From NCBI GenBank assembly GCA_021776235.1, contig JAJFGG010000013.1, positions 1 through 64,000 on the forward strand: a stretch of 64,000 bases of DNA. The letters are read 5' to 3'. The translations under genes were made by a program, and so were the position numbers. Of the stretch, positions 9,009-18,442 are shown piece by piece. Origin of the DNA: Alphaproteobacteria bacterium. Lineage in GTDB: Bacteria; Pseudomonadota; Alphaproteobacteria; GCA-2731375. Numbering within the stretch: position 1 is the first letter of the stretch; every line of letters starts with the position of its first letter. Below the pieces are notes generated by a model that searched no databases, was not told the origin of the DNA, and saw only the letters and a list, made by a program, of their open reading frames with translations.

Positions 9009-9252
9009 TTTGACCCATTTGACCGGTCAACCAGGACCCGTGGGTAGGCGCGGTTCGCAGCGCGATGTGGGGCATCGGGCAAGAACCGTAACGCCGCCAC
9101 GGATCCTGGTGGACCGGCCTGCGGTGGCGCAGCCAAGCCATTGGGCGGCGTTGCGAGGCTTACGCGATGTCCCACATCGCGCCGCGCCACGCGCCTACCC
9201 CAATGGCTTGGCTGCGCCATCAAATGAATCAGATTAACCACGACATGCTCTA
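8990..9252. repeat. 263-bp palindromic (MITE-like) repeat element
   Basis: TAGAGCATGTCGTGG (8990-9004) is the exact reverse complement of 9238-9252. The two arms also match each other imperfectly inside: both contain versions of GGCGCGATGTGGGGCATCG and of GTAGGCGCG. The mirror-image open frames at 9001-9237 (+) and 9005-9241 (-) encode similar peptides, because they read the two arms of one palindrome. It lies between cobU and cobW, fills most of the gap, and supplies the cobU stop codon. Confidence 0.75.
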
Positions 9253-9276
9253 ACCTTACCTAGGACGATTTGAACC

Positions 9277-10311
9277 ATGAACCAACTGCAGCGAATTCCA
9301 GCCACGGTGATCACCGGATTTCTGGGTGCCGGCAAGACCTCCATGATCCGGCACCTGTTGCAAACCGCCAATGGCAAGCGGCTGGCCCTGATCATCAACG
9401 AATTTGGTGATATCGGGGTGGACGGCAACATCCTGAAGGCCTGCGGCGCGGATAATTGCGCGGAAGAGGACATTGTCGAATTGGCCAACGGCTGTATCTG
9501 TTGCACCGTGGCCGACGACTTCGTGCCGACGATCGAGGCTTTGCTGAACCGGCCTGACGGTATCGATCACATCATAATCGAGACCTCTGGCCTGGCGCTG
9601 CCAAAACCGCTGCTCAAGGCCTTTAACTGGCCAGCCATCCGCACCCGCATCACGGTCGATGGCGTTGTTACCGTGGTGGACGGCCCGGCCTTTGCCGCCG
9701 GCCTGTTCGCCGATGACCCGGCGGCCGTGGAGGCGCAGCGCCAGGCGGACGATGCCCTGGATCATGACAGCCCACTGGCCGAACTATTTGCCGATCAATT
9801 AGCCTGCGCAGACCTGGTCGTCATAAACAAATCCGATCTGTTGCCAACGGATGCCGCACCGCGCGTGACCGGGGATTTACAGGCAGCCTTACGCAAATCC
9901 GTCAAGGTGATCCCGGCCAGACATGGCGCAATCGGTGCCGACACCCTGTTGGGTCTGGGCGCGGCGGCTGAAGACGATATTGAGAACCGGCCGTCCCATC
10001 ACGACGGCGAAGACGATCACGAACATGACGATTTCGAAAGCTTCGTCGTGGCTTTCGATGCCATCACCGAGCCCGACGCGTTGATGGCGAAACTGCGCGA
10101 CGCCGCCGCCGCGCATGAAGTCCTGCGTATGAAAGGATTCATCGCGGTCGAGGATAAGGACATGCGCCTGCTGGTGCAGGGCGTGGGCGATCGCTACCAG
10201 CACTATTTCGACCGGGATTGGGAGCCTGGGGAGGATCGCGTCAGCCGCCTTGTGGTGATCGGCCTGCAGGGTCTGGACCAGGCGGCAATCCGCGCCATGA
10301 TCCTGGACTGA
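9277..10311 (+). CDS. cobW: CobW, COG0523 GTPase/metal chaperone
   Basis: A 344-residue G3E-family GTPase. ITGFLGAGKTSMI is the P-loop (about residues 11-23), NGCICC holds the metal-binding CxCC, INKSD is the NKxD guanine-recognition motif, and the C-terminal CobW domain follows. A His/Asp-rich loop (SHHDGEDDHEHDD) precedes that domain. CobW proteins are thought to hand Co2+ to the cobaltochelatase, which fits the cobN gene 8 bp downstream. Confidence 0.93.
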   Translation: MNQLQRIPATVITGFLGAGKTSMIRHLLQTANGKRLALIINEFGDIGVDGNILKACGADNCAEEDIVELANGCICCTVADDFVPTIEALLNRPDGIDHIIIETSGLALPKPLLKAFNWPAIRTRITVDGVVTVVDGPAFAAGLFADDPAAVEAQRQADDALDHDSPLAELFADQLACADLVVINKSDLLPTDAAPRVTGDLQAALRKSVKVIPARHGAIGADTLLGLGAAAEDDIENRPSHHDGEDDHEHDDFESFVVAFDAITEPDALMAKLRDAAAAHEVLRMKGFIAVEDKDMRLLVQGVGDRYQHYFDRDWEPGEDRVSRLVVIGLQGLDQAAIRAMILD

Positions 10312-10319
10312 GCCGGCGC

Positions 10320-13300
10320 ATGCATCTGCTTGCAGCAAAACCTGGCGGGATATCCGATGGCTCGGAAGCGGTGGACCTGGGTCAAAGCCCCGGAGACATT
10401 GTCATTCTTTCCGCCGCCGACACGGATCTGCAGATGCTGTCTGCGGCGCGCCAGCGCCAGACGCCGCAAATAGAACGGGATGCGCCCAGTTTACGCCTCG
10501 CCAATCTAATGAACCTCAGCCACAACATGTCGGTGGACCTCTATGTGGACGACATCGTTGCCGAGGCCAAGGTCGTCGTCATTCGTCTACTGGGCGGTGT
10601 GAACTATTGGTCCTATGGGGTGGAACAGGTGGTGCAATGCTGCCGCCGCGCAGGCATTTTGCTGGCCATCGTCCCCGGCGATGATCAACCGGATGCAGAG
10701 CTGCACGCATTGTCTACCCTGCCAGCCGAGGCCTGCCACCGGTTTTGGCAATATTTTGTCCAGGGCGGCCCGGACAACGGCGACAATCTGCTGTCCTATG
10801 CCGCAAGTCTGCTGGGCCACCAGGACAAATGGGCCGACGAATGGCGGGAACCGGCCCCCCTGTTGCGGGCCGGCCTCTACTGGCCCAGCGCGGATCTCAT
10901 GGAACTTGCCGATCTGCGGGCGCAATGGACACCCGGGGCGGCGGTGGTGGCCATCACCTTTTATCGCGCCCTTTATCAGGCCGGCAATCTGGATCCGGTG
11001 GACGCGGTGATCCATGAATTACGCGATCGAGGCCTTAACCCCCTGCCAATCTTTGTCGCCAGCCTGAAGGAGCCGGTATCCGCCGCGACGGTGAATTCGA
11101 TCTTTGCTGAAGCCGCCCCGGATCTGATCCTCAATGCGACCGGCTTTGCCGTTTCCAAGCCGCATGGCGAGCGCGCGGCTTCACCGCTGGAACGGCCCGG
11201 CGTGCCGGTCATTCAGATGATCTTCGCGGGGGGCAATGAAGACGACTGGCGGGCCAACCTGAATGGGCTTAGCGCCCGGGACATCGCCATGAATATTGCC
11301 CTGCCGGAAGTCGACGGCCGGATAATCTCGCGGGCCGTGTCCTTTAAGGCAGAGGCGCGCTTTGATACCGCCACCGAATTGCCCGTCGTCGCCTACCGGG
11401 CCGTACCGGACCGGGTGAAATTTGTTTGTGACCTTGCCGCCAATTGGCTGCACCTGGCCAGGACACCGGCACGGGACCGGCGCATGGCGCTGATTTTCGC
11501 CAATTACCCCAACCGGGATGGCCGTCTGGGCAATGGCGTCGGCCTGGATACACCGGCCAGCGCCCTGAACCTGCTGCGGGCCCTGGCGGATGCAGGCTAT
11601 GAGGTGGGTGATCTGCCGGGGGATGGGGATGCCTTGATCCACCGGCTCGCGGCCGGCCCGACCAACGATCTAACCGGCCGCCGCGATCGGGATGGGGGCA
11701 TCAAATTCGCCGTCACCGATTACCTGGAATTCTTCACCGCGCTGCCAGAGGCACTGCAAAGGCAGGTTACCGAACGCTGGGGGCCACCGGACCTGGATCC
11801 CTTTGTGGTTGACGATGACTTCGTCCTGTCCGCCTTTAAGCTGGGCAATACGGTGATCGGACTGCAACCGGCGCGCGGCTACAATATCGACCCCAAGTCC
11901 AGTTATCATGACCCGGACCTTGTGCCGCCGCACGGCTACCTGGCATTTTACGCCTGGCTGCGCCAGGGCTTTCAGGCCCAGGCCATCATCCACATGGGCA
12001 AGCACGGCAATCTTGAGTGGTTGCCGGGAAAATCCGTGGCCATGTCAGAAAGCTGTTTTTCCGAGGCGGTGCTAGGCCCCCTACCCCACCTATATCCCTT
12101 CATTGTCAATGACCCCGGCGAAGGCACCCAGGCCAAGCGGCGGGCCCAGGCGGTGATCGTGGATCACTTGACGCCGCCGTTGACCCGTGCGGAAAGTTAC
12201 GGGCCCCTGGCGGAGTTGGAATTGCTGGTGGATGAATTTTACGAGGCGGCCGGCCTGGACCCACGCCGTCTGGACTTGTTGCGCCGGCAGATCCTGGAAT
12301 TGACCCGCGTTATCGGACTGGACAAGGATGCCGGCATCGCCGCTGGCGATGACGAGGACGCGGCCCTGGCCAAGCTGGACAATTATCTCTGTGATCTGAA
12401 GGAAATGCAGATCCGCGACGGCCTGCATGTATTGGGCGAAACACCGCGGGGCCGGTTGCGGCGGGATTTGCTGGTCGCCTTGGTCCGATTGCCACGGCAG
12501 GGCGAGACCGACGATCCACGCAACAATTCCCTGATCCGCGCCCTGGCCGCTGATTTAGGGCTGGCCGAAAATGGTTTCGATCCGCTGGACTGCGAATTGG
12601 GGGAAGCCTGGCGGGGCGCAAAACCGGATGTCCTGCAAAAGCTATCTCCGGATGCGAGCTGGCGCAGCCACGGCGATACGATAGAGCGTCTGGAGGAACT
12701 GTCCGCCCGTTTGTTGGACAAGCAGGCAGCATTGGAAGCCGGTTGGACGGCAACCCGCGCCGTGCTTCAGGCGATCGACGAACAGGTTGCCCCCGCGGTG
12801 GATGCCTGCGGCGGCGCCGAAATCGCGGCGTTGATCAAGGGCCTTAATGGCGAATTTGTCGCGCCCGGTCCCTCGGGCGCCCCGACCCGCGGGCGTTTGG
12901 ATGTCCTGCCAACAGGGCGGAATTTCTATTCCGTGGACAGCCGCACCGTGCCCACCCCCGCCGCTTGGCAGTTGGGCTGGAAATCGGCCGGCCTGTTGCT
13001 GGATGAATATCGGCAGAACCATGGCGAATGGCCCAGACATCTTGCGATCAGCGCCTGGGGCACCGCCAATATGCGGACCGGCGGCGACGACATCGCCCAG
13101 GCCCTGGCCCTGATGGGCGTACAGCCAAAATGGGAGCCGGCCTCGCGCCGGGTGCTCGGCTTTGATATTCTGCCCATCCATATGCTGGACCGGCCGCGGG
13201 TCGATGTAACCTTGCGCATATCGGGCTTTTTCCGCGATGCCTTTCCAACCCAGATCGAGCTTTTCGACGGCGCCGCACGGGCCGTCGCGGCCCTGGATGA

Positions 13301-14126
13301 AAGTCAAAGTGACAATCCCCTGGCGGCACGGGTGAAGGCAGATGGCAAACGTCTGCGTCAACAGGGTTACGATGCCGAAAATGCGGACCATCTGGCCGCC
13401 GCCCGGGTGTTCGGCTCCAAGCCGGGGGCCTACGGCGCCGGTTTGCAGTCCCTGATCGACGAGAAGGGCTGGCAGGATGATCAAGACCTGGCCCGCGCCT
13501 ATCTTGCCTGGGGCGGATACGCCTATGGCGGCAAGCAATCCGGCCGGCCGGCTCACAAGCAGTTCCAATCCCTGTTGTCCACCACCCAGGCCGTGGTGCA
13601 GAACCAGGATAACCGAGAACATGACCTGCTGGATTCCGATGATTATTACCAGTTCGAAGGTGGATTGACCGCGGCCGTACGGCACTATTCAGGAGCCCAG
13701 CCGGCGATCTATCACAATGATCACAGCCGCCCCTTCGCGCCGAAAATCCGCAGGCTGGAGGACGAGATCGGCCGGGTGGTACGCGCCCGCGTGATCAACC
13801 CGAAATGGATCTCCGGCGTTATGCGCCACGGCTACAAAGGTGCCTTTGAAATGGCGGCCACGGTGGATTACCTGTTTGCCTTCGCGGCCACGGCCCAGGT
13901 TGTATCCGACCACCATTTCGATGCGGTCTATGAAGCCTATTTGAACGACGAGGCGGTATTGGATTTCCTGCGCCGGAATAATCCGGCGGCCTTGAAAGAG
14001 ATGGCCGAACGAATGGCCGAGGCGTTGGAGCGCGGGCTGTGGCAAACGCGGTCCAATTCCACCCAGGCCGCCTTGCATCGCCTGATCGAGGGTCGGGAAA
14101 CCGTGCATGTGGGAGATATGGAATGA
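10320..14126 (+). CDS. cobN: Cobaltochelatase large subunit CobN
   Basis: A 1268-residue protein, the usual length. It is the catalytic subunit of the ATP-dependent aerobic cobaltochelatase that inserts Co2+ into hydrogenobyrinate a,c-diamide, working with CobS and CobT, neither of which is in this window. The start at 10320 gives the classic N-terminus MHLLAAKPGGISDGSEAVDL; an in-frame extension to 10218 would run into cobW and is rejected. HMGKHGNLEWLPGKSVAMS is the conserved core motif. Its stop overlaps the cobO start (ATGA). Confidence 0.95.
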   Translation: MHLLAAKPGGISDGSEAVDLGQSPGDIVILSAADTDLQMLSAARQRQTPQIERDAPSLRLANLMNLSHNMSVDLYVDDIVAEAKVVVIRLLGGVNYWSYGVEQVVQCCRRAGILLAIVPGDDQPDAELHALSTLPAEACHRFWQYFVQGGPDNGDNLLSYAASLLGHQDKWADEWREPAPLLRAGLYWPSADLMELADLRAQWTPGAAVVAITFYRALYQAGNLDPVDAVIHELRDRGLNPLPIFVASLKEPVSAATVNSIFAEAAPDLILNATGFAVSKPHGERAASPLERPGVPVIQMIFAGGNEDDWRANLNGLSARDIAMNIALPEVDGRIISRAVSFKAEARFDTATELPVVAYRAVPDRVKFVCDLAANWLHLARTPARDRRMALIFANYPNRDGRLGNGVGLDTPASALNLLRALADAGYEVGDLPGDGDALIHRLAAGPTNDLTGRRDRDGGIKFAVTDYLEFFTALPEALQRQVTERWGPPDLDPFVVDDDFVLSAFKLGNTVIGLQPARGYNIDPKSSYHDPDLVPPHGYLAFYAWLRQGFQAQAIIHMGKHGNLEWLPGKSVAMSESCFSEAVLGPLPHLYPFIVNDPGEGTQAKRRAQAVIVDHLTPPLTRAESYGPLAELELLVDEFYEAAGLDPRRLDLLRRQILELTRVIGLDKDAGIAAGDDEDAALAKLDNYLCDLKEMQIRDGLHVLGETPRGRLRRDLLVALVRLPRQGETDDPRNNSLIRALAADLGLAENGFDPLDCELGEAWRGAKPDVLQKLSPDASWRSHGDTIERLEELSARLLDKQAALEAGWTATRAVLQAIDEQVAPAVDACGGAEIAALIKGLNGEFVAPGPSGAPTRGRLDVLPTGRNFYSVDSRTVPTPAAWQLGWKSAGLLLDEYRQNHGEWPRHLAISAWGTANMRTGGDDIAQALALMGVQPKWEPASRRVLGFDILPIHMLDRPRVDVTLRISGFFRDAFPTQIELFDGAARAVAALDESQSDNPLAARVKADGKRLRQQGYDAENADHLAAARVFGSKPGAYGAGLQSLIDEKGWQDDQDLARAYLAWGGYAYGGKQSGRPAHKQFQSLLSTTQAVVQNQDNREHDLLDSDDYYQFEGGLTAAVRHYSGAQPAIYHNDHSRPFAPKIRRLEDEIGRVVRARVINPKWISGVMRHGYKGAFEMAATVDYLFAFAATAQVVSDHHFDAVYEAYLNDEAVLDFLRRNNPAALKEMAERMAEALERGLWQTRSNSTQAALHRLIEGRETVHVGDME

Positions 14127-14773
14127 ACCAGCAGGATAAATCGGCAATGGACAAACCAGCGGACGACTTTGCCCGGGCCAACGAAAAAGCCGCCAAGAAG
14201 AAGCAGGCCCGGGAAAAAATACTGGCCGGCAAGACCATCGAAAAAGGTCTGCTGATTGTCCATACGGGCAAGGGAAAGGGCAAGTCCACCGCCGCCTTTG
14301 GCCTGGTCGTCCGCGCCATGGGCAATGGCATGCGGGTTGGCGTCATTCAATTCGTAAAAGGCAAATGGGAGACCGGCGAACGCAGCATTCTGGAGACCTT
14401 CCCCGATCAGATCGAAATCCACGCCATGGGTGAAGGCTTCAGCTGGGATACCCAGGACAAGGCCCGCGATATTGCCGCCGCGCGCAAGGCCTGGGAGAAA
14501 TCCAAGCAGATGATAGAGGCATGCCGCGGCGCCAAGCCGGAATTCGACATGATTTTGCTGGATGAACTGAACATCGTCCTGCGCTACGGAAATCTGCCCC
14601 TGGAGGAAATCGTCGAAACCCTGGCCAACAAGCCAAAAGATCTGCATGTCATCGTCACCGGGCGCAACGCCAAGGACGAGTTGATCGAGATCGCGGATCT
14701 GGTCACGGAGATGACCCAGGTAAAGCATCCCTTCCGTGCCGGCGTGAAGGCGCAAAAGGGCATCGAGTTCTAA
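14123..14773 (+). CDS. cobO: Corrinoid adenosyltransferase CobO
   Basis: A 216-residue CobA/CobO/BtuR-type ATP:cob(I)yrinic acid a,c-diamide adenosyltransferase. IVHTGKGKGKSTAAFGL is the P-loop (about residues 45-61), VIQFVKGKW and LLDELNIVLRYG are family motifs. The first 40 residues are charged and contain AKKKQAREK, normal for this family. It follows cobN with a 4-bp overlap, indicating coupling. It adds the upper adenosyl ligand. Confidence 0.94.
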   Translation: MNQQDKSAMDKPADDFARANEKAAKKKQAREKILAGKTIEKGLLIVHTGKGKGKSTAAFGLVVRAMGNGMRVGVIQFVKGKWETGERSILETFPDQIEIHAMGEGFSWDTQDKARDIAAARKAWEKSKQMIEACRGAKPEFDMILLDELNIVLRYGNLPLEEIVETLANKPKDLHVIVTGRNAKDELIEIADLVTEMTQVKHPFRAGVKAQKGIEF

Positions 14774-14793
14774 TTTGTCGGAATTTGCATCAC

Positions 14794-16260
14794 ATGATGG
14801 CTAAGGCGTTGATGTTCCAGGGTACAGGATCGGACGTGGGCAAATCGCTCATGGTCGCCGGCCTTGCCCGCGCTTATGCCAACAGGGGCCTATGCGTACG
14901 GCCCTTCAAGCCGCAGAACATGTCCAACAACGCGGCGATTGCGGCCGACGGCGGTGAAATCGGCCGGGCCCAGCATCTGCAGGCCATGGCCGCGCGGGCC
15001 CAACCCAGCGTTCATATGAACCCTATCCTGCTGAAGCCGCAGACCGATATCGGCGCCCAGGTTATTGTCCGCGGCCAGGTCCTTGGCGCGGCAAATGCGC
15101 GGCAATACCAGCACATGAAGGCGGACCTGCTGGCCGAGGTGCTGGACAGCTACGCCATCAACGCGGCGACGGCCGACCTGATCCTGGTGGAAGGTGCAGG
15201 CAGTCCGGCAGAGATTAATCTGCCGGGCAAGGACATCGCCAATATGGGCTTCGCCGCTGCCGCCAATGTACCCGTTCTATTGGTCGCGGATATCGACCGC
15301 GGCGGCGTCATTGCCGCCGTGGTCGGCACCCACGCCGTGGTGCCGGCCCCGGCCCGCGCCCGGGTGAAGGGCTATATCATCAACAAGTTTCGCGGCGATA
15401 TCACCCTGTTTGACAGTGGCTTGACCGAGATCACGGCCCGCACCGGCTGGCCCGCCCTGGGCATCGTGCCGTTCTTCCCGGGCGCGGCGCATTTACCGGC
15501 GGAAGACGCCGTGGCTTTGGACAGGCCGGTGGCGCACAGCGGCGGCGCGATCAGGATCGCCGTGCCGAAGCTCTCGCGCATTGCCAATTTCGACGACTTG
15601 GATCCCCTGAACGCCGAACCGGATGTTGACCTTCAGTTGATCGCCCCGGGCAAGGCCATACCAGTTGATACGGACCTGATCCTGCTGCCCGGCAGCAAGG
15701 CCACAATCGCCGATCTGGCGTTTTTGCGGCAACAGGGCTGGGACATCGACATCATGGCCCATCATCGCCATGGCGGCCGGATTCTGGGCATCTGCGGCGG
15801 CTATCAAATGCTGGGGCGAACCATCAGCGACCCTGACGGCATCGAAGGCAGCAATCGCCGGGCGGACGGCCTGGGCTTGCTGAATATTGATACCGTCCTG
15901 GGCCGCGAAAAAAGCCTAGGTGAACGTTCGGCCATTCACTGCACAAGCGGCGCGGCTTTGCAGGGCTATGAAATCCACCTGGGCCACAGTGAAGGACCCG
16001 ACCGGGCACGGCCGTTCCTGACCATAGATGGCGTCGGGGACGGCGCCTGCAGCACCGATGGCCGGGTTGAAGGCTGCTATCTACACGGCTTGCTGTGCGC
16101 CGATGGCTTCCGGCACGCCTATCTGGCGGGCCTGCGGCAACGGGCAAGAAGCGGCGTCGAATTCGCCGCCCTGGTGGAGGAAACCCTGGACGGCCTGGCC
16201 GCACATCTGGAAAGCCATCTGGATCTGGACCGCATGTTGGAGATTGCCCATGCCGCCTGA
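14794..16260 (+). CDS. cobQ: Cobyric acid synthase CobQ
   Basis: About 488 residues. The N-terminal BioD-like ATPase domain has FQGTGSDVGKSLMVAGLARA and RPFKPQNMSNNA. The C-terminal class-I glutamine amidotransferase domain has the nucleophile Cys in GICGGYQMLG. It amidates four carboxylates of adenosylcobyrinic a,c-diamide. The ATG at 14794 is chosen over an in-frame TTG at 14785. It is convergent with cobD/cbiB and is the last gene of the riboswitch-led run. Confidence 0.95.
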   Translation: MMAKALMFQGTGSDVGKSLMVAGLARAYANRGLCVRPFKPQNMSNNAAIAADGGEIGRAQHLQAMAARAQPSVHMNPILLKPQTDIGAQVIVRGQVLGAANARQYQHMKADLLAEVLDSYAINAATADLILVEGAGSPAEINLPGKDIANMGFAAAANVPVLLVADIDRGGVIAAVVGTHAVVPAPARARVKGYIINKFRGDITLFDSGLTEITARTGWPALGIVPFFPGAAHLPAEDAVALDRPVAHSGGAIRIAVPKLSRIANFDDLDPLNAEPDVDLQLIAPGKAIPVDTDLILLPGSKATIADLAFLRQQGWDIDIMAHHRHGGRILGICGGYQMLGRTISDPDGIEGSNRRADGLGLLNIDTVLGREKSLGERSAIHCTSGAALQGYEIHLGHSEGPDRARPFLTIDGVGDGACSTDGRVEGCYLHGLLCADGFRHAYLAGLRQRARSGVEFAALVEETLDGLAAHLESHLDLDRMLEIAHAA

Positions 16261-16267
16261 GCCAATA

Positions 16268-17278
16268 TCAATGACCATTGGTATGAAGCAATACACCAAG
16301 CAACAGGGCCAGAACGATCAGGCCGCAGGTCCAGCGGTACAGTTTGCAGCCGCGCAGGATATCCGCCGCGCTGGCTTGCCCGTTACCATCGCCGATCCAG
16401 GCGCCCGCGACGGTCTCGCTGCCGTAAACCCGGGGCCCGGCCAGGGCCACGCCCAGGGCGCCCGCCATGGCGGCTTCCGGCCAGCCGGCGTTGGGCGAGG
16501 CATGCTTGCCGCCATCGCGCCACAGGATACGCCGGGCCTCCGAACCGCACATACCCGGCGTCAACAGCGCGGCAAGGCAAAGCAGCCCGCCGGTGATCCT
16601 TGCCGCCGGCCAGTTGACAACATCGTCCAGGCGCGCCGCGGCACGGCCAAAGTAGAGATAACGCTCGTTACGATGGCCGATCATGCTGTCCAGGGTATTG
16701 ATTGCCTTGTAGGCCAGCAGGCCCGGCAAACCGGCCAGCAGGAACCAGAACAGGGGCGCGACCACGCCGTCGGAAAAATTCTCGGCCAGGGATTCCAGGC
16801 TGGCGCGGGCAACGCCAGCCTCGTCCAACTGGGCGGTATCGCGGCCGACGATATGGCCGACCGCCCTGCGCCCTTCGGGCAAACCCTGCGACAGGCCTTG
16901 CGCCACGGCGGCCACATGGTCATGCAGGCTACGGGCGGCGATAAATACGGATCCGGTCACCCCGATGACAATCCAGGCATAGCCGCTTTGTACCGCCAAC
17001 CAGCTAACAAAGGCGCCTGCAATAGCGCACCCCATGACGGTGATTACCACCAGAACCGCGCCCAGGGCGATCTCTCCCGGGGGACCATGAAGGCGCGTGC
17101 GCAGACGGGCCTCGAGACCCGAAATCAAGGCGCCGATCCAAACAATGGGATGGGGAACGCGGGCATACAGCCATTTTGGTTCGCCGAACAGCAGATCCAG
17201 CGCCAGGGCAAGCAATGCCGCCTGAACGCCCAGGCGGCCACCGTCGATCGACAAAATGGGAAAAGTAAGTTCGAACAT
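16268..17278 (-). CDS. cobD: Adenosylcobinamide-phosphate synthase CobD/CbiB
   Basis: A 336-residue inner-membrane enzyme that joins aminopropanol phosphate, the CobC product, to adenosylcobyric acid. Family motifs: LDLLFGEPKWLYARVPHPIV near the N-terminus, ESLAENFSDGVVAPLFW, and MIGHRNERYLYFGRAAARLDD. Several membrane segments are visible. It is convergent with cobQ, with 7 bp between the stops, and divergent from cbiX. Name follows P. denitrificans; CbiB is the Salmonella name. Confidence 0.93.
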   Translation of the reverse strand: MFELTFPILSIDGGRLGVQAALLALALDLLFGEPKWLYARVPHPIVWIGALISGLEARLRTRLHGPPGEIALGAVLVVITVMGCAIAGAFVSWLAVQSGYAWIVIGVTGSVFIAARSLHDHVAAVAQGLSQGLPEGRRAVGHIVGRDTAQLDEAGVARASLESLAENFSDGVVAPLFWFLLAGLPGLLAYKAINTLDSMIGHRNERYLYFGRAAARLDDVVNWPAARITGGLLCLAALLTPGMCGSEARRILWRDGGKHASPNAGWPEAAMAGALGVALAGPRVYGSETVAGAWIGDGNGQASAADILRGCKLYRWTCGLIVLALLLGVLLHTNGH

Positions 17279-17391
17279 GCAAACTGCTGTATTAAGCCGC
17301 GATGGCCGCAGGATTGCCGAAATGCTCTAGCAAGAGCAAGCATTGAAAACATTGCAGCGGCCCGGACCCGGATAGAGCGATAGAGGCGATC
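17279..17391. promoter_or_regulatory. Divergent promoter region between cobD and cbiX
   Basis: A 113-bp region that must hold promoters for both genes. The only obvious structure is the short palindrome TGCTCTAGCAAGAGCA (17323-17338). No cobalamin riboswitch core or B12 box is visible, so these two operons are not evidently under the same RNA control as cobU. Confidence 0.3.
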
Positions 17392-18435
17392 ATGACGAAT
17401 ATAGGCATTATGGTGTGTGGCCACGGCAGCCGCGATGTGGATGCGGTGACCGAGTTTCAAAGCGTCGCAGACGGCATACGCGCCCGTCTGCCGCAATATG
17501 ACGTGGACAGCGGCTTTCTGGAATTCGCCACACCGATCATTCGTGACCGGTTGGAGGCCCTGCGCGAAAGGGGCAACAAACGCATCATCGCGGTGCCCGG
17601 CATGTTGTTTGCCGCCGGTCATGTGAAAAACGATCTGCCCTCGGTCATCAACACCTATGCGGCGCAACACCCGGACCTGGAGATTACCTATGGCCGCGAC
17701 CTGGGCATGGATATGAAGCTGATCCGCGCCGCCGGCGACCGGGTGAAGGAGGCCATGGCCACGGCCGGCGATCACATTACGGCGGAAGAAACCTTGCTGG
17801 TGGTGGTCGGCCGCGGCGCTTCTGATCCCGATGCCAATTCAAATATCGCAAAAGTCTGCCGCCTGTTGTGGGAGGGGTTGGGTTTCGGCTGGGCGGAAGT
17901 GGCCTACTCCGGCGTCACCTTTCCCCTGGTGGAGCCGGGTCTGCAGCATGCGGCAAAGCTGGGCTACAAACGGATTATCGTATTCCCCTATTTCCTGTTC
18001 ACCGGAATTCTGGTTCGGCGGATTTATCACTATACAGACCAGGTGGCGGCGCAGCATCCGGACATCGAATTCGTCAAAGCATCATACCTTAATGACCACC
18101 CTCTGGTATTGGACGCCTTCGCCGACCGGGTCGAGGAGGCCCTGGACGGCGCCAACAACATGAACTGTCAGATGTGCGTCTACCGCGAGCAGATTTTGGG
18201 CTTTGAAGCCCATGTTGGTCTGCCCCAGGAAAGCCACCACCACCACGTGGAAGGCATCGGTACGGGTAAGATATCCGACGCGGAATTCGACCCCACAGCG
18301 CAGCTGCATCAGGGCCATGACCATGCCCACGAGCATCAACATGATCATGACCATAGCCATGGCCATGATCATGCTCATCATCCCTACCCACACGCCGATC
18401 ACCCGTTGGGCCCGAACAGCATGTTGAAGAAATAG
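17392..18435 (+). CDS. cbiX: Sirohydrochlorin cobaltochelatase CbiX, long His-rich form
   Basis: A 347-residue two-domain chelatase. MVCGHGSRD near the N-terminus carries the catalytic-type His and FPYFLFTGILVRRI is typical of the second half. After the chelatase domains come MNCQMCVYRE, like the MxCxxC Fe-S motif described for Bacillus CbiX, and a very histidine-rich tail (HDHAHEHQHDHDHSHGHDHA). It inserts Co2+ into sirohydrochlorin, the early step of the anaerobic-type route. It begins the cbiX-cobH-cobL-cobI-cobJ-cobM operon. Confidence 0.92.
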   Translation: MTNIGIMVCGHGSRDVDAVTEFQSVADGIRARLPQYDVDSGFLEFATPIIRDRLEALRERGNKRIIAVPGMLFAAGHVKNDLPSVINTYAAQHPDLEITYGRDLGMDMKLIRAAGDRVKEAMATAGDHITAEETLLVVVGRGASDPDANSNIAKVCRLLWEGLGFGWAEVAYSGVTFPLVEPGLQHAAKLGYKRIIVFPYFLFTGILVRRIYHYTDQVAAQHPDIEFVKASYLNDHPLVLDAFADRVEEALDGANNMNCQMCVYREQILGFEAHVGLPQESHHHHVEGIGTGKISDAEFDPTAQLHQGHDHAHEHQHDHDHSHGHDHAHHPYPHADHPLGPNSMLKK

Positions 18436-18442
18436 CCCGAAC

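Noticed and set aside
9001-9241. Two overlapping frames of 78 codons on opposite strands
   Set aside because: They encode mirror-image peptides because they read the arms of one palindromic repeat; neither is a gene.
10218-10319. N-terminal extension of CobN
   Set aside because: It would overlap the end of cobW; the ATG at 10320 gives the standard CobN start.
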